A DNA stretch of 64,000 bases from Verrucomicrobiota bacterium (GTDB lineage Bacteria > Verrucomicrobiota > Verrucomicrobiia > Opitutales > Opitutaceae). The translations under genes were made by a program, and so were the position numbers. The stretch lies in assembly GCA_016721945.1 (NCBI GenBank), contig JADKHC010000007.1:62001-126000 (forward strand). The letters run 5' to 3'. The notes beneath the pieces are model-generated. The model had not been told where the DNA came from. It saw only the letters and a list, made by a program, of their open reading frames with translations, and made no database searches. Below are positions 16,855 to 26,619 of the stretch, piece by piece; position 1 is the first letter of the stretch, and the number at the start of each line of letters is the position of its first letter.

Positions 16855-17702
16855 AATTTACCCAAGCCGCAGCTGATGAATATGTGCCCGACGGTTTGCC
16901 ACCGGTGGTGGCGCTCGCGCAGGTTACGCATTTGTGCATCGCGGCACATCAGGACGATATCGAGATCATGGCGCACGCCGGGATCGTCGATTGCCTTGAA
17001 ACCTCTGGTAAGTGGTTCGGTGGCGTGGTGGTAACGGATGGCGCGGGGAGTCCGCGCACGGGGCCTTACGCGGGTTACATCGATGAAAAAATGAAAGAGG
17101 TGCGCCGCGATGAGCAGCGCCGCGCGGCGAAGCTGGGGCGCTACGGCATTCAGATCCAGCTTGCGCATTCGAGTGCGGCGGTGAAATCGGTTGGTGCTTC
17201 AGAAATGGTTCGGCAGGATCTCACGGAGATCTTGAGTGGCTGCAAGCCAGAGGTCGTTTACCTGCATAATCCGGCGGACAAGCATGACACGCACATCGGT
17301 GTGCTGCTGCGCAGTCTGGAAGTTCTACGTGCGCTGCCGAAGGATCGGCAGCCGCGTCTGGTTTTGGGCTGCGAGGTTTGGCGCGATCTCGACTGGTTGT
17401 TGGACGCCGACAAAGTTGCGCTCGATGCAGGGCGTCGGCCGGAGCTGGCGGCGGAGATGCTCAAGGCTTTTGATTCACAGATCGCGGGCGGCAAACGCTA
17501 CGATCTGGCCACGGCAGGGCGTCGGCTGGCCAATGCGACGTTTCACACTTCACACGCGACCGACCGGCTGGCCGGTATCACGTGGGCGATGGATCTCACG
17601 CCATTGGTTAAGGACGCGACGCAGTCGGTGCGTGAGTATATGCTTGGCTATATTGACCGGTTAAAGACTGACGTAGCGGCGCGGCTCGAGCGGTTCGGTT
17701 AA
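16851..17702 (+). CDS. PIG-L family deacetylase
   Basis: A 283-aa zinc-dependent de-N-acetylase of the PIG-L/LmbE superfamily (MshB, BshB and GlcNAc-PI deacetylase relatives). The family AHPDDE motif appears as AHQDDIE at residues 32-38, with His33, Asp35 and Asp36, and the third ligand region is HNPADKHDTH near residue 140. The Pro to Gln change in the motif is minor but unusual. GTG at 16851 is used as the start because it overlaps the upstream stop. The substrate is probably an N-acetylated amino sugar produced with the upstream nucleotidyltransferase (inference). Confidence 0.85.
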   Translation: MKFTQAAADEYVPDGLPPVVALAQVTHLCIAAHQDDIEIMAHAGIVDCLETSGKWFGGVVVTDGAGSPRTGPYAGYIDEKMKEVRRDEQRRAAKLGRYGIQIQLAHSSAAVKSVGASEMVRQDLTEILSGCKPEVVYLHNPADKHDTHIGVLLRSLEVLRALPKDRQPRLVLGCEVWRDLDWLLDADKVALDAGRRPELAAEMLKAFDSQIAGGKRYDLATAGRRLANATFHTSHATDRLAGITWAMDLTPLVKDATQSVREYMLGYIDRLKTDVAARLERFG

Positions 17703-18091
17703 TGCGGCGGTTGGTTCGTCACTGAGGTCAATGCGGAGCATTGGCTACCTTCTGCAATCCAGTTTGAACTATGAGGATATTGAATATGGAACTCAGGAAC
17801 ACTGGAACGAACCGATTGTGTTTAAGAGCGAAGCCCCAAGATTTATCGGCTATAGTTTTATTTCACCTGCTCTAATACCAACGTCCCGTATTATTTGGAT
17901 TTTTGTTTTGTGATCGGGGTAGGGACGATGCTCCGCATCGTCCTCGGCGGTATGCGGGACTATCAAAGTCCACTTCTCAAGTGACGTTGGTATTAAGCCG
18001 AGTGAAACATCTAAAACAGCTAAGCATCCCGTCCGCCTTGGCTTCTTCGTTTCTTTGTAGTTCAACTCCGGTGTTAAGGATTATCGGCTAC
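17703..18091. other. Intergenic with a palindromic element
   Basis: No supported gene; short open frames here lack family likeness. The inverted-repeat element at 17873-17995 is the main content. Its right half is followed by unremarkable DNA up to the lipoprotein terminator. Confidence 0.35.
17873..17995. repeat. 123-bp element with 12-bp terminal inverted repeats
   Basis: TAATACCAACGT (17873-17884) and ACGTTGGTATTA (17984-17995) are perfect inverted repeats. Inside are a second pair (CCCGTAT.../ATGCGGG) and a hairpin GATGCTCCGCATC. The layout is that of a MITE or REP-type element. No second copy is present in this window. Confidence 0.6.
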
Positions 18092-18119
18092 AAAAAAGGC
18101 CCGGCGGTTAGGCCGGGCC
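18092..18119 (-). terminator. Rho-independent terminator of the 18163 lipoprotein
   Basis: GGCCCGGC (18098-18105) pairs with GCCGGGCC (18112-18119); on the minus strand this is followed by six T residues. It lies 44 bp beyond the gene's stop. Confidence 0.85.
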
Positions 18120-18162
18120 GAAAGGGTTGCGGGTGTCCGAGGTCGGACGCGCGGTTTAGTCC

Positions 18163-18549
18163 TTACTTCAGGTTCGCTTCGATCGCGTCGAAGAGTTTGC
18201 GCGACTTGGAGACATCGCCGCCCTCGCCCCAACGGATGCGGATCGTGGTTTGCAGGCTGTTGGTTTCCTCGATGTTGATGCGCACTTTCTGGTCGTTGCG
18301 CGTGCGGGCGAGAACCTGGCCTTCGAATTTGTTTACGACGATGTAGGTCTGGAAGAGGTCGAGCTGTTGCACGGCCTTTTGCACGGCTTGAGTGGCAGCG
18401 GGAGCCCTGGTGTTTACCAGGCCCTTAAACTCGCCAAATTGGAAAACGGCGTAGTTCTGACCCGCTGTGTCATAGGGAATGGTGCGGCAACCGGCGAAGA
18501 GGCCGAGCGCGAGCAGGAGGAGTGATGGCAGGACGGTGTGCTTGGTCAT
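18163..18549 (-). CDS. Small lipoprotein, 128 aa (DUF3568-like)
   Basis: A lipoprotein signal (MTKHTVLPSLLLLALGLFAGC, lipobox LFAGC) puts the lipidated Cys at 21. The mature part (TIPYDTAGQNYAVFQFGEFK, then AVQKAVQQLDLFQTYIVVNKFEG and IRIRWGEGGDVSKSRKLFDAIEANL) resembles the DUF3568 group of about 130-aa envelope lipoproteins: a helix that ends in paired beta-strands with a terminal helix. The residue after Cys is Arg, so sorting is probably to the outer membrane. The 5' end is back to back with the plus-strand gene downstream of 18538. Function unknown. Confidence 0.78.
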   Translation of the reverse strand: MTKHTVLPSLLLLALGLFAGCRTIPYDTAGQNYAVFQFGEFKGLVNTRAPAATQAVQKAVQQLDLFQTYIVVNKFEGQVLARTRNDQKVRINIEETNSLQTTIRIRWGEGGDVSKSRKLFDAIEANLK

Positions 18550-18669
18550 GGGAAAGGCTTAATGGACCGTGCTGTACGAGGAAAGTTCATACTGACGGTC
18601 GTGGAATCGGGTTCGGGTGGTGCGTTGCGTGTTTTGAGTTGTGGCACCGAAGATGCTCACAGGACTTTG

Positions 18670-19140
18670 ATGAATCGAGCGACGCACAATCAGGCAAGCA
18701 TAACTTCGGCTGATCAGAGTGGGTTGTTGTGGCGGCTGGCGTACGTCAGCTACCTTGGCACCGTGGCTCTATGCAGCGTATTGGCGTTTATCGCGGTTTT
18801 CCGGGCTAATGCGATCTGCTTGGGGTCTACGATGGTGGCTGGCGCATTGGCGATGGGTTTGCGTTATGTGATGCGTCGCTCCCCGGAGCACGCGGAGGCG
18901 GCCGAGAAAATTGAAGACGAATTTATTTCAGAGGCTGCCAGTAACGATGGTGTTCTTGGAGTCAGCGCGGGTTCGAAAGCGGGTGAGTTGGCCGGGCTCT
19001 TGCGGGAATGGGACGGGCTGGAACGTGCGCGTGGCTCCGGGCGTTTTGACCCGTGGGCGTTGCAGGCGGTGCGCAGCGAGATTCGCGTGACGTTGCAGGA
19101 AAATGACGTGTTGCGACGTTTGCTCAGGTCCGACTCTTGA
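18670..19140 (+). CDS. Hypothetical two-helix membrane protein
   Basis: Not recognised. The frame is open from 18538, where it would overlap the divergent lipoprotein start, but ATG 18670 has an AGGA five bases upstream and begins the protein just before the first helix. Two transmembrane segments (about residues 15-60: LLWRLAYVSYLGTVALCSVL and ICLGSTMVAGALAMG) form a hairpin. A charged cytoplasmic tail follows (MRRSPEHAEAAEKIEDEF ... WALQAVRSEIRVTL). About 156 aa. It lies 83 bp ahead of purE on the same strand. Confidence 0.55.
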   Translation: MNRATHNQASITSADQSGLLWRLAYVSYLGTVALCSVLAFIAVFRANAICLGSTMVAGALAMGLRYVMRRSPEHAEAAEKIEDEFISEAASNDGVLGVSAGSKAGELAGLLREWDGLERARGSGRFDPWALQAVRSEIRVTLQENDVLRRLLRSDS

Positions 19141-19223
19141 GCGCAGGTTAAGGCAGTTTAATTTTGGTGAGGGACGAAATTTTCGCGATTGATGTAGCCG
19201 TGTCCGCCCACTTATTGGAGGGC

Positions 19224-19709
19224 ATGGCACAACCACTCGTCGGTATTATCATGGGCAGCACTTCAGATTGGGATACGATGCAGCATTGCACGCAGACGCT
19301 CGATGCGCTCGGCATTGCCTACGAGAAACGTGTCATCAGCGCGCATCGTACGCCACAGCTCATGCACGAATGGACGACGGGAGCCGATGCGCGAGGGCTC
19401 AAGGTTGTGATCGCGGCGGCAGGCGGCGCGGCGCATCTCGCGGGCGTGGCGGCGGCGCTCACGGCGTTGCCGGTGTTGGGCGTGCCGATGGAGTCGGTGT
19501 CGCTCAAAGGTCTAGATTCGCTGCTCTCGATGGTGCAGATGCCGGGTGGTGTGCCGGTCGCAACGTTTGCCATCGGCAAACCAGGTGCGATCAACGCCGC
19601 GCTTTTTGCGGTGGCGATTTTGGCGTTGAGCGATGCTTCGGTTAAAAAAGCACTCGACGAATATCGCGCGGCTCAAACCGCGAAGGTCATGGCGGCTAAG
19701 TTGCCCTGA
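19224..19709 (+). CDS. purE: N5-carboxyaminoimidazole ribonucleotide mutase
   Basis: Converts N5-CAIR to CAIR in de novo purine synthesis. The 161-aa protein is a complete class I PurE: VGIIMGSTSDWDTMQ at the N-terminus (phosphate-binding GSxSDW), YEKRVISAHRTPQLM with the catalytic histidine, IAAAGGAAHLAGVAAAL, LPVLGVPME, LLSMVQMPGGVPVAT and the AINAALFAVAIL helix. The start at 19224 is set by a strong GGAGG five bases upstream; an in-frame start at 19164 is not needed. purK is not adjacent. Confidence 0.95.
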   Translation: MAQPLVGIIMGSTSDWDTMQHCTQTLDALGIAYEKRVISAHRTPQLMHEWTTGADARGLKVVIAAAGGAAHLAGVAAALTALPVLGVPMESVSLKGLDSLLSMVQMPGGVPVATFAIGKPGAINAALFAVAILALSDASVKKALDEYRAAQTAKVMAAKLP

Positions 19710-19840
19710 ATCTTTTTATAAGGGGAAAAAGCAGCTGGTTTTTTCATAGGTTTCTGTCAGGAAAATTCCAATACGGATTGGCGGCGGCTTGCCGATACGT
19801 GCATGTTGAGCTGATCCGCAAGTCAGTATCTATACTCTTC

Positions 19841-22696
19841 ATGCAGATTCCCTCTTCTTTTCCCTCACGGACGGCGTTGTTAGTGGCCATCGCACTGGTG
19901 GGTGCGGCACATATTTTCGCGCAGTCCGCGTCTGAACAACAGGAGATCGTTAAGCTGGATCGCTATGAGGTGACCGGCTCAAAAATCGCCCTGCCGACCG
20001 GGGCACTGCCCATCACGACGGTGACGGCGGAAGATATTACACGAGGTGGTGTTTCGAGTAATCTGCTTGAGGCACTGCGCAAGCAGATCCCCGCGTTTTC
20101 TGGTGGGGGCAACATCGGCGCGACCAATGCGGGCACCGGTGTCACGAGCACTTACGGCGGCTCCCGACTTTCGCTGCACAATATGCCCACACTGGTGTTG
20201 CTCAACGGTCGGCGTGTGGCCACCAACGGCGCCAGCGCCCGTGGCGGCAGTAATTTTGTCGATGTTAGTATGTTCCCCTTGTCGGCAATCGAGCGGGTGG
20301 AGGTCGTTTCTGACGGTGCCTCGGCCATCTATGGTTCCGATGCGATCGGCGGTGTGGTGAATATTATTCTCAAGCAGAACTTCAACGGCTCCGAGTTTGG
20401 CGGGCGCTATGCGTTTTCAAAAAATGAAGGTGCGTATTCGGAACGTTCGGCCTGGCTTACCTCTGGCGTGAGTGATGGTCGCATCAGCGTTGTCGTATCC
20501 GGCAACTACTCGAAGGTGCGTCCGCTCATGCTCGGCGACCGGCCTTTCAGCGATGTGGCCATGACGGGTGGCTACTCTGGCGTGGTCGGCACTTCTTATC
20601 TTAATCCTGCGCTAAATTCGCCGTCCGATACGGTCCCGGTCGGCACGGCTGCCACTGCGGCCAACATGGCTGCACTCGTGGCCAATGGCACCTACACGAC
20701 GACCGCCACCACCATTAACTTGGCTGACGACGTCACGCTGCTCGCCGGACGTGAACAGTCTTCCTTCGCTGGCAACGTGAGCGTGAAGTTGCTCGATCGG
20801 CATCTCACTGCTTTCGGCGATTTTGTTTTCACGAAGGCGGAGAGTCGTACGCAACTGGGTGCGCAGGTCGTCACCACGCTGTCGGCTCCAGCCGGCTCGC
20901 CTTACAATCCAACCACCGGCGAGGTCAGAAGCATAAACTTTCGCTATCTACCAGCGCCGCGTGAGTACTTAAACGACTCTCAAGGCTTGCGCTTCACCGC
21001 CGGACTCAAAGGCGAAATCACGCCGCAGTGGGACTGGCAGGCCGCCTACACCTACAGTCGCAACAAGCTCGTCGCTCGCATCACCAATGTGCTTTACGCG
21101 CCAAATCTCACCTTTGCCATCAACGGGAACTACGATCAAAATGGGAATATTGTGCCTGGCGGAACATACAGCCGTGTGGTCACGGGCTTCAATGGAGCGA
21201 GTACGGATTTTGTCATACAGCCTGCCCTCGATCCCTTTGCCCGCGCTTCTGCGATCAATCCAGCTTCGCTCGTGAATATCCTCGGCGTGGCCCGCTCAGA
21301 ATTCACCAGCATACTCGATTCGGGAGATTTTCTAGTGCATGGCCGGCCGTTTGCCCTGCCCGCAGGCGATATCGATATTGTGTTCGGAGGCGATTACCGC
21401 ACCGAGCTCCTGAAGGGCGTTCCTGATGAGAACTCGCGCCAATCCGGCGACACAGCGAACCGGTGGTCAGGTGGCAGTGCGTTCGATCCTTTTGATCAAA
21501 AACGTAACGTTCGCTCGGTTTTCACTGAGGTGCGTGTGCCGATTGCCGGCCCGAAAAAGAACGTAGCTTTTGTTCGTGCACTCGAAGTCATGGCCGCGTA
21601 TCGGGCGGAAAACTACAGCGATGTCGGCACCTCTAAAGTACCGAAATTTGGCGTGCGCTGGCAGCCGCTCAGCGAACAAGTCACGGTGAGAGGAACTTAT
21701 TCGGAGGGCTTTGCGGCACCGGCCTTGTATGCGCTTTATGGCCCGACCATTCAGGGGTTTTCGGCTAACTTGTCACCGATTCTTGGATACGCCAGCGGCA
21801 CGCGTCAGGCTACACTGCAGACTAAGTCTAATGAATTCCTCAAGCCTACGTCTTCGAAGTCGCGTTCGGTTGGCTTTGTGGTGGTGCCCAAGCTGCTGCC
21901 AGGGTTTCACTTTTCGGTCGATTATCTCGATACGGAAATCGAGGGACTGATTGGCTCAGCTGGTGCGCTCGCGATCATTCACAGCGTCAATCTGCTTGGT
22001 TCGGCTTCGCCCTATGCGAGTCAGGTGACGCTCGACGGAGCTGCCATCACGACCCCCGGTCAGGTCCGCTCTTATCTCGATACTGCGGGTGCCACGGCCA
22101 GCAGGATTTTGATCGTCGATCAGCGTAAGAATTACACCTCGGCAATTCTGCGCAGCTTGGATGTCAACGCTGGTTATACCTTGAAGAGCAAGGCATGCGG
22201 CGAAGTTGAATTTAACACGACTGGTACGTTTTTCCTCGACGATAAAATTCAATCCGTACCGACCGAACGGCATTACGAATATGCAGGTCATGCTACCAAC
22301 TTCGAAGGCACCATGCCCGGTTATCGTTTTCATTCCTCGCTGACTTGGAGACGTGCGGCTTGGGAGGTCATGATCGCAAACGACTACGTTGCCCCGGTTG
22401 AAGACATCGGCACGGGCGGCTGGACTTATGACACCAGCACCACGCTGCGCCGCATTCGCATTCCCTCCTTCACCTCTTGGGATTTCGGGCTGTCCTATCG
22501 CTTGAATTTGAAAAAAACCGGCTCGGCCGGAAACCCGCGTGAACTCGCGTTGCGCGTGGGCGTGAACAATGTGTTTAACGAGTTGCCTCCGCCCGCACCG
22601 CAAGCCTTCCCGATCACCACGCTTTCTGGCGCCGATGTTGCCACCTATGGCGTGGTTGGGCGGCTCTACTACGTGAGCGCCTCACTGCAGTTCTGA
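19841..22696 (+). CDS. TonB-dependent outer-membrane receptor
   Basis: A 951-aa receptor with a signal peptide (about residues 1-27, ending HIFAQS). The plug domain spans about residues 35-185: YEVTGSKIALPTGALP, ITRGGVSSNLLEALRKQIPA, and the plug-closing IERVEVVSDGASAIYGSDAI followed by GGVVNIILK. A beta-barrel of about 750 residues ends in YYVSASLQF with the C-terminal aromatic needed for outer-membrane assembly. Sequence style matches the large verrucomicrobial and xanthomonad-like TBDTs that import oligosaccharides or metallophores; the substrate is not predictable. It converges with the GH20-like gene downstream, which may act on its ligand (inference). Confidence 0.92.
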   Translation: MQIPSSFPSRTALLVAIALVGAAHIFAQSASEQQEIVKLDRYEVTGSKIALPTGALPITTVTAEDITRGGVSSNLLEALRKQIPAFSGGGNIGATNAGTGVTSTYGGSRLSLHNMPTLVLLNGRRVATNGASARGGSNFVDVSMFPLSAIERVEVVSDGASAIYGSDAIGGVVNIILKQNFNGSEFGGRYAFSKNEGAYSERSAWLTSGVSDGRISVVVSGNYSKVRPLMLGDRPFSDVAMTGGYSGVVGTSYLNPALNSPSDTVPVGTAATAANMAALVANGTYTTTATTINLADDVTLLAGREQSSFAGNVSVKLLDRHLTAFGDFVFTKAESRTQLGAQVVTTLSAPAGSPYNPTTGEVRSINFRYLPAPREYLNDSQGLRFTAGLKGEITPQWDWQAAYTYSRNKLVARITNVLYAPNLTFAINGNYDQNGNIVPGGTYSRVVTGFNGASTDFVIQPALDPFARASAINPASLVNILGVARSEFTSILDSGDFLVHGRPFALPAGDIDIVFGGDYRTELLKGVPDENSRQSGDTANRWSGGSAFDPFDQKRNVRSVFTEVRVPIAGPKKNVAFVRALEVMAAYRAENYSDVGTSKVPKFGVRWQPLSEQVTVRGTYSEGFAAPALYALYGPTIQGFSANLSPILGYASGTRQATLQTKSNEFLKPTSSKSRSVGFVVVPKLLPGFHFSVDYLDTEIEGLIGSAGALAIIHSVNLLGSASPYASQVTLDGAAITTPGQVRSYLDTAGATASRILIVDQRKNYTSAILRSLDVNAGYTLKSKACGEVEFNTTGTFFLDDKIQSVPTERHYEYAGHATNFEGTMPGYRFHSSLTWRRAAWEVMIANDYVAPVEDIGTGGWTYDTSTTLRRIRIPSFTSWDFGLSYRLNLKKTGSAGNPRELALRVGVNNVFNELPPPAPQAFPITTLSGADVATYGVVGRLYYVSASLQF

Positions 22697-22737
22697 TCGC
22701 GTGACTGCGCGTCAGCAAACGGTGCGACGCGCAAAAT

Positions 22738-24642
22738 TCAGAGGTAAAATCGATTCGACGCCTGAGCCGCCGCGATGTCTGGAAAACCAGCGCGTGGCGC
22801 GGGCCGCCCGAGGGCGGAGCGTTTCTTTAAGCCCTGAGCCCTGCGCGAAGTGACTCCATTGGATAGCACCACGTCCTCGATCGCGACCTGTCCCAGGCCG
22901 TGTACTGAAATTCTTAATACGGCTGTGTCCGACTCGACCGGAACCGAAAACGGGCGACGAATATTGGTCCGAGGTTTTGCCGCCTCGGCCTGAAATTCGA
23001 TCGTGTGCCGACTTTGCAAAGCCCGCCATGAACCGTCGGCCTGCTGTTGCTCGACGACGACTTTCTGGAGCGCAGGTGCGAAATTTTGCACCGTGAAATC
23101 CAGCTGCCAGCGACCCAAGACTGGTGAGGCGGTGAAGATCACTTGCGGATCGAGTCGAACCGCGCGCAACCAAGCCCGCCATTCACGGAGTCGTGCGACG
23201 TCAGCGTCGAGGATGGCTTCGTTTTGCCCGTGAACTTTCGGATCGCGCGTGAGCCGCCACATCGTCCGCGCCGCCTTACGTCCAACGATTATGGCCTGCG
23301 AGAACTCCTTCGCCTCTGTCTCCAGTACTCCGAGGTAGGGCGCGTTATCCTTAACGCGCCGTTGAGCTATGCTTTTTCGCAACGCCTTCACTCCTTCCTT
23401 GCCGCGCGCTACGAAACCATCGCGTTGCGCCAAATAATGCCGAAAAGCGATGCTCGCAGCGAGGGCGGCGGGCAGAGGTTTGGCGGCCAGCCTCGCGAAA
23501 TGTTTTTCTTCTTTCGGGCTCGTGGCGGCACCTGCGTTCCAGCGGTCGTTGATCTCCCAGCGTGCGTAACCGGAAAACGGATACTCATCGCAGGCGAGGG
23601 CGGCTTTGGCGGCGGAGCGTGAGCCGCTTTTCCCGAAGACGCGGGCACAACCTTTGGCGAGCCAGTCGAGATCGTTCTCGGGCGCGCCTTCCAGCCAGAG
23701 CGACGCGGCTGTGGCATCGACCACCGTCGTCGTCTCAAGCGCCAGACGGTAGGCTTCCCACGAAGTCGTAAGGAAACCGCCCGCGCCGGTCTTCACGCAG
23801 CGTTGCCACCAGGAGCGAATATTGGCGAGGCGATCTTTGTAGATTGGAAGAGGTTCGTAGCGGAAGGCGCCGTTCATCGGACAGCCCCAGTATTCGATGC
23901 CACGCCCGCGCAGTGGCGTGGCGAGGTCGCTCTCGGCGAAGTTGAACAACTCGACGCGCGGGTGGCGTTTGAACGGATAATAGTACCAGTCGTAGGCGAT
24001 GACGCTGGCTGGCAGCAGCGGAATTGCCTCTGGGATGAAGTTTAGCATGTCGGCCCAGATTCCCATGCGCAGGCCAAGATAGCGGGCAATCCCGTGTAGA
24101 CGTCCCACGTGTCCGGCGAAGTGCCCAGCCAGGCCGATGCGGGCGATTTCATCTCGGCAGCGCGGACATTTACCGATATTAAATGATTCGTCCAAGCCGA
24201 CATGGATTTTGCCTCCGGTGCAAAATGGTGCCATGTCGCGCAGTAGTTTTTCTGCGATTTCGAGCGTGCGCGGATGCAGCGGGCAGATCTGACCGCGTTC
24301 GAGAGGAGACCCGTCGGGCGCGCGAAGCTCGTTGAGATCACGGAGTGCGGGATCTTTGATGAGATACTGCGTGTGCCCGAGAAGATTGACGATGGGCACG
24401 ACCTTGATGCCGACGCGTGTGGCGGTTGCGACAAGTTCGGTAAATTGTTTTGTCGTGTACGCATCGGCCCGTGCGACCGAAGGCAGGCTGGGGTACTCGA
24501 CCGCATCCTCCAGATGTAGATAAAGCTCCTGATAACCCCAATCCGCATAGCGCGGGAGAAGGTCGAGCAACACGTCGAGCCGTTCGACCTGCCGGGCGAG
24601 ATCCCATTGAAAAGCACGGATGGGTGGGTGTGACTTGGTCAT
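22738..24642 (-). CDS. GH20-like glycosidase (beta-N-acetylhexosaminidase-related)
   Basis: A 634-aa protein with a TIM-barrel N-terminal half. AFQWDLARQVERLDVLLDLL starts the barrel, then WGYQELYLHLED, VVPIVNLLGHTQYL, and KIHVGLDESFNIGKCPRC, where Asp151-Glu152 stand where GH20 enzymes carry their Asp-Glu catalytic pair. GIWADMLNF and AYDWYYYPF follow. The C-terminal 200 residues form an Ig/carbohydrate-binding-like region. No signal peptide is seen, so it would act in the cytoplasm on imported oligosaccharides. The GH20 assignment is by motif position, with no HxGGDE match, so a related family is possible. It converges on the TonB receptor. Confidence 0.7.
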   Translation of the reverse strand: MTKSHPPIRAFQWDLARQVERLDVLLDLLPRYADWGYQELYLHLEDAVEYPSLPSVARADAYTTKQFTELVATATRVGIKVVPIVNLLGHTQYLIKDPALRDLNELRAPDGSPLERGQICPLHPRTLEIAEKLLRDMAPFCTGGKIHVGLDESFNIGKCPRCRDEIARIGLAGHFAGHVGRLHGIARYLGLRMGIWADMLNFIPEAIPLLPASVIAYDWYYYPFKRHPRVELFNFAESDLATPLRGRGIEYWGCPMNGAFRYEPLPIYKDRLANIRSWWQRCVKTGAGGFLTTSWEAYRLALETTTVVDATAASLWLEGAPENDLDWLAKGCARVFGKSGSRSAAKAALACDEYPFSGYARWEINDRWNAGAATSPKEEKHFARLAAKPLPAALAASIAFRHYLAQRDGFVARGKEGVKALRKSIAQRRVKDNAPYLGVLETEAKEFSQAIIVGRKAARTMWRLTRDPKVHGQNEAILDADVARLREWRAWLRAVRLDPQVIFTASPVLGRWQLDFTVQNFAPALQKVVVEQQQADGSWRALQSRHTIEFQAEAAKPRTNIRRPFSVPVESDTAVLRISVHGLGQVAIEDVVLSNGVTSRRAQGLKKRSALGRPAPRAGFPDIAAAQASNRFYL

Positions 24643-24675
24643 GCGCGTTGCTTGGTTAGCATGCGAGCGCGGTGC

Positions 24676-26072
24676 TTATTTCTGCAAATACTTCTTCAAC
24701 CAGTTAACGCCACTGACCTCGTCCGAAATTACGCCTTCCAGTTGCGCTTCGAAGGCTTCATCGAGCAGTAGTTTGAAGCGAGGGCCTGGCTTTAATCCCA
24801 AAGCCAGCAAGTGGCGGCCTAACATCAAGGGCTTCGGAGCCGTCGAGGCCAGTGCGAGCTCTTGGGCTTTTTGCTGGAGCGCATCGATGCGTTTGAGTGT
24901 CTCTGGCGAGTGGATCGGTGGGCGTCCGTCGTGGTCGGCGCGCATCACCAGACAAAGCTCGTCGATCGAGGCCGGAGCGAGTCGCCGCGCCAGGCGGCGG
25001 ACGCTCGTATCGGAATACTCGATCTGCCCGCTGTGTTGAACCATGTGGTTGACGACGAGCGGGCGAACGTACTCGACCGTGTCGTTGGGCGATCCGATCC
25101 GGTGCAAAAACGTTTCGGTCAACGGCCCGCCTGCCGTCTCGTGTCCTGGGCTGATCCAGCGTAACTGGCCACGTTTCTCCGCGCGTGAGGTGGTCGATGG
25201 CTTGCCGAAATCGTGGGCTAGCACCGCCAGCAGAAGAATGCGGCGCTTTTCGGCTGTGGACTGTTGCCATGCTTGAGCCGAACCAGTGCATCGCAGCAAT
25301 ATCCGGTGTGCGCAAAGACGTCGCCTTCAGGATGCCACTCGGGATCTTGCAGGGTACCGACCAGCGAGGCGACTTCGGGGAAGTGCGCTAGCCATTCCGT
25401 CTCCTGCAGCACGGCAAGTCCCCGTGATGGCTTTTGCGATTTCTCCGCCCACTTGGCCCATTCGCCCCAGACGCGTTCGACGGGGAGTTCGGCGAAACTG
25501 GCCTTGATCGAGCGACACAATGCTGCGGTTTCAGGCGCGAGCGAAAAATCGAAACGCGCCGCGAGTTGGAACGCCCGCAGCACGCGCAACGGATCTTCCG
25601 TGAAGGCGTCGCTGGTGTGTCGCAACACGCGTGCGCGCAGGTCGCGTTCTCCGCCGTGCGGATCGATCAGCGCTTCGGTAAACGGGTCGTAGGCGATGGC
25701 GTTGACGGTGAAATCCCGCCGCGCCGCTGCATCTTTGTCGCTTAAGTCAGGTTCGGGCTCGACGGCGAAACCGCGATGGCCGGCGCCAGTCTTCGATTCG
25801 CGGCGGGGCAGGCTGAAATCGTACTCCACTCCGTCGAGTCGCAGTTTGATCACGCCGAAGCTGCGACCGACCACATCGGTTGAGCCAAACGGAGCCAGTG
25901 CGCGTTGCAGTGTTTCGAAATCCGTTCCTGGCACCTCGAGGTCGAAATCTTTTGCGGTCAACCCGAGCAGCCAGTCTCGCACGCAACCGCCGACGATGCG
26001 CGGGCGACCGATGCGACGCACCGCTTGCAGCACGGCGACCAGTGGCTCTGGCAGTTGCATGGGCGTCGGCAT
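24676..26072 (-). CDS. cca: CCA-adding tRNA nucleotidyltransferase with HD domain, frame interrupted near 25270
   Basis: Adds or repairs the 3' CCA end of tRNAs. Reading leftward from ATG 26072: the nucleotidyltransferase head (RIVGGCVRDWLLGL, then KDFDLEVPG, RRDFTVNAIAYDP), the RNA-binding DPLRVLRAFQLAARFDF, and the HD domain start HPEGDVFAHTGYCCDALVRLK. At about 25270 the frame changes and the HD domain continues as LLLAVLAHDFGKPSTT, ISPGHETAGG and VRPLVVNHM to the stop at 24676. Both halves are intact; only one base is out. As the gene is normally essential or important, this is more likely a sequencing indel than a broken gene. The ATG overlaps the stop of the preceding DUF423 gene. Confidence 0.85.
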
Positions 26073-26466
26073 CAATTTTCCTTTTTCAATCCGCTCACGA
26101 GCACGCACCCCCAGCCGATCAGCAGTGCCAGTCCGCCGATCGGTGTGATCTTGCCGAGCCAGCGCGGGCCGCCGAGCGACAGCACGTAGAGGGAGCTGGA
26201 AAACAAAATGATTCCGATCAACCAAGAGGCTGCCGCCGTTGTGAGCAGGCGCGGTTTTTTCGCGGGCGAGGCGGTTGGTTGATGCTCATCGCCACGGCTA
26301 GAATCGTAACAGTGTGTATCAGCTGATAGAATACAGCCGTGTCCCATGTATCGGTATGGCCTGACGATCCCAGTCTGATTTTGAGCGCGTGGGCACCGAA
26401 AGCGCCCAAGGCGACTCCGGATGATCCAAGTAGGCCACTGACAATCATTAGCGTGCGTTTTGACAT
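26072..26466 (-). CDS. DUF423 family membrane protein, frame interrupted near 26280
   Basis: A small four-helix inner-membrane protein of unknown role. From ATG 26466: LMIVSGLLGSSGVALGAFGA then HALK, the family opening, and DTWDTAVFYQLIHTVTILAV. At about 26280 the frame shifts and the remaining two helices follow (TTAAASWLIGIILFSSSLYV, and LGKITPIGGLALLIGW) to the stop at 26072. The restored length of about 131 aa fits the family. It overlaps the cca start by one base, so translation is coupled. The single break is probably an assembly indel. Confidence 0.75.
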
Positions 26467-26619
26467 GGTGGCGTAGGTTTTTTGGGAACGTGCGGGAATA
26501 ATTTGTGTCTCGAAGACAGCGAAAAGATTGAGCGAGTTAATTGTTGTCTTTTTTACAAACTTAACCTTTTCGTCGAAACGGCCCGTAACAACGGCCCCTA
26601 ACACATACTACACTACGCT

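Noticed and set aside
17731..17913. 60-aa open frame
   Set aside because: It ends inside the inverted-repeat element and shows no conserved protein features.
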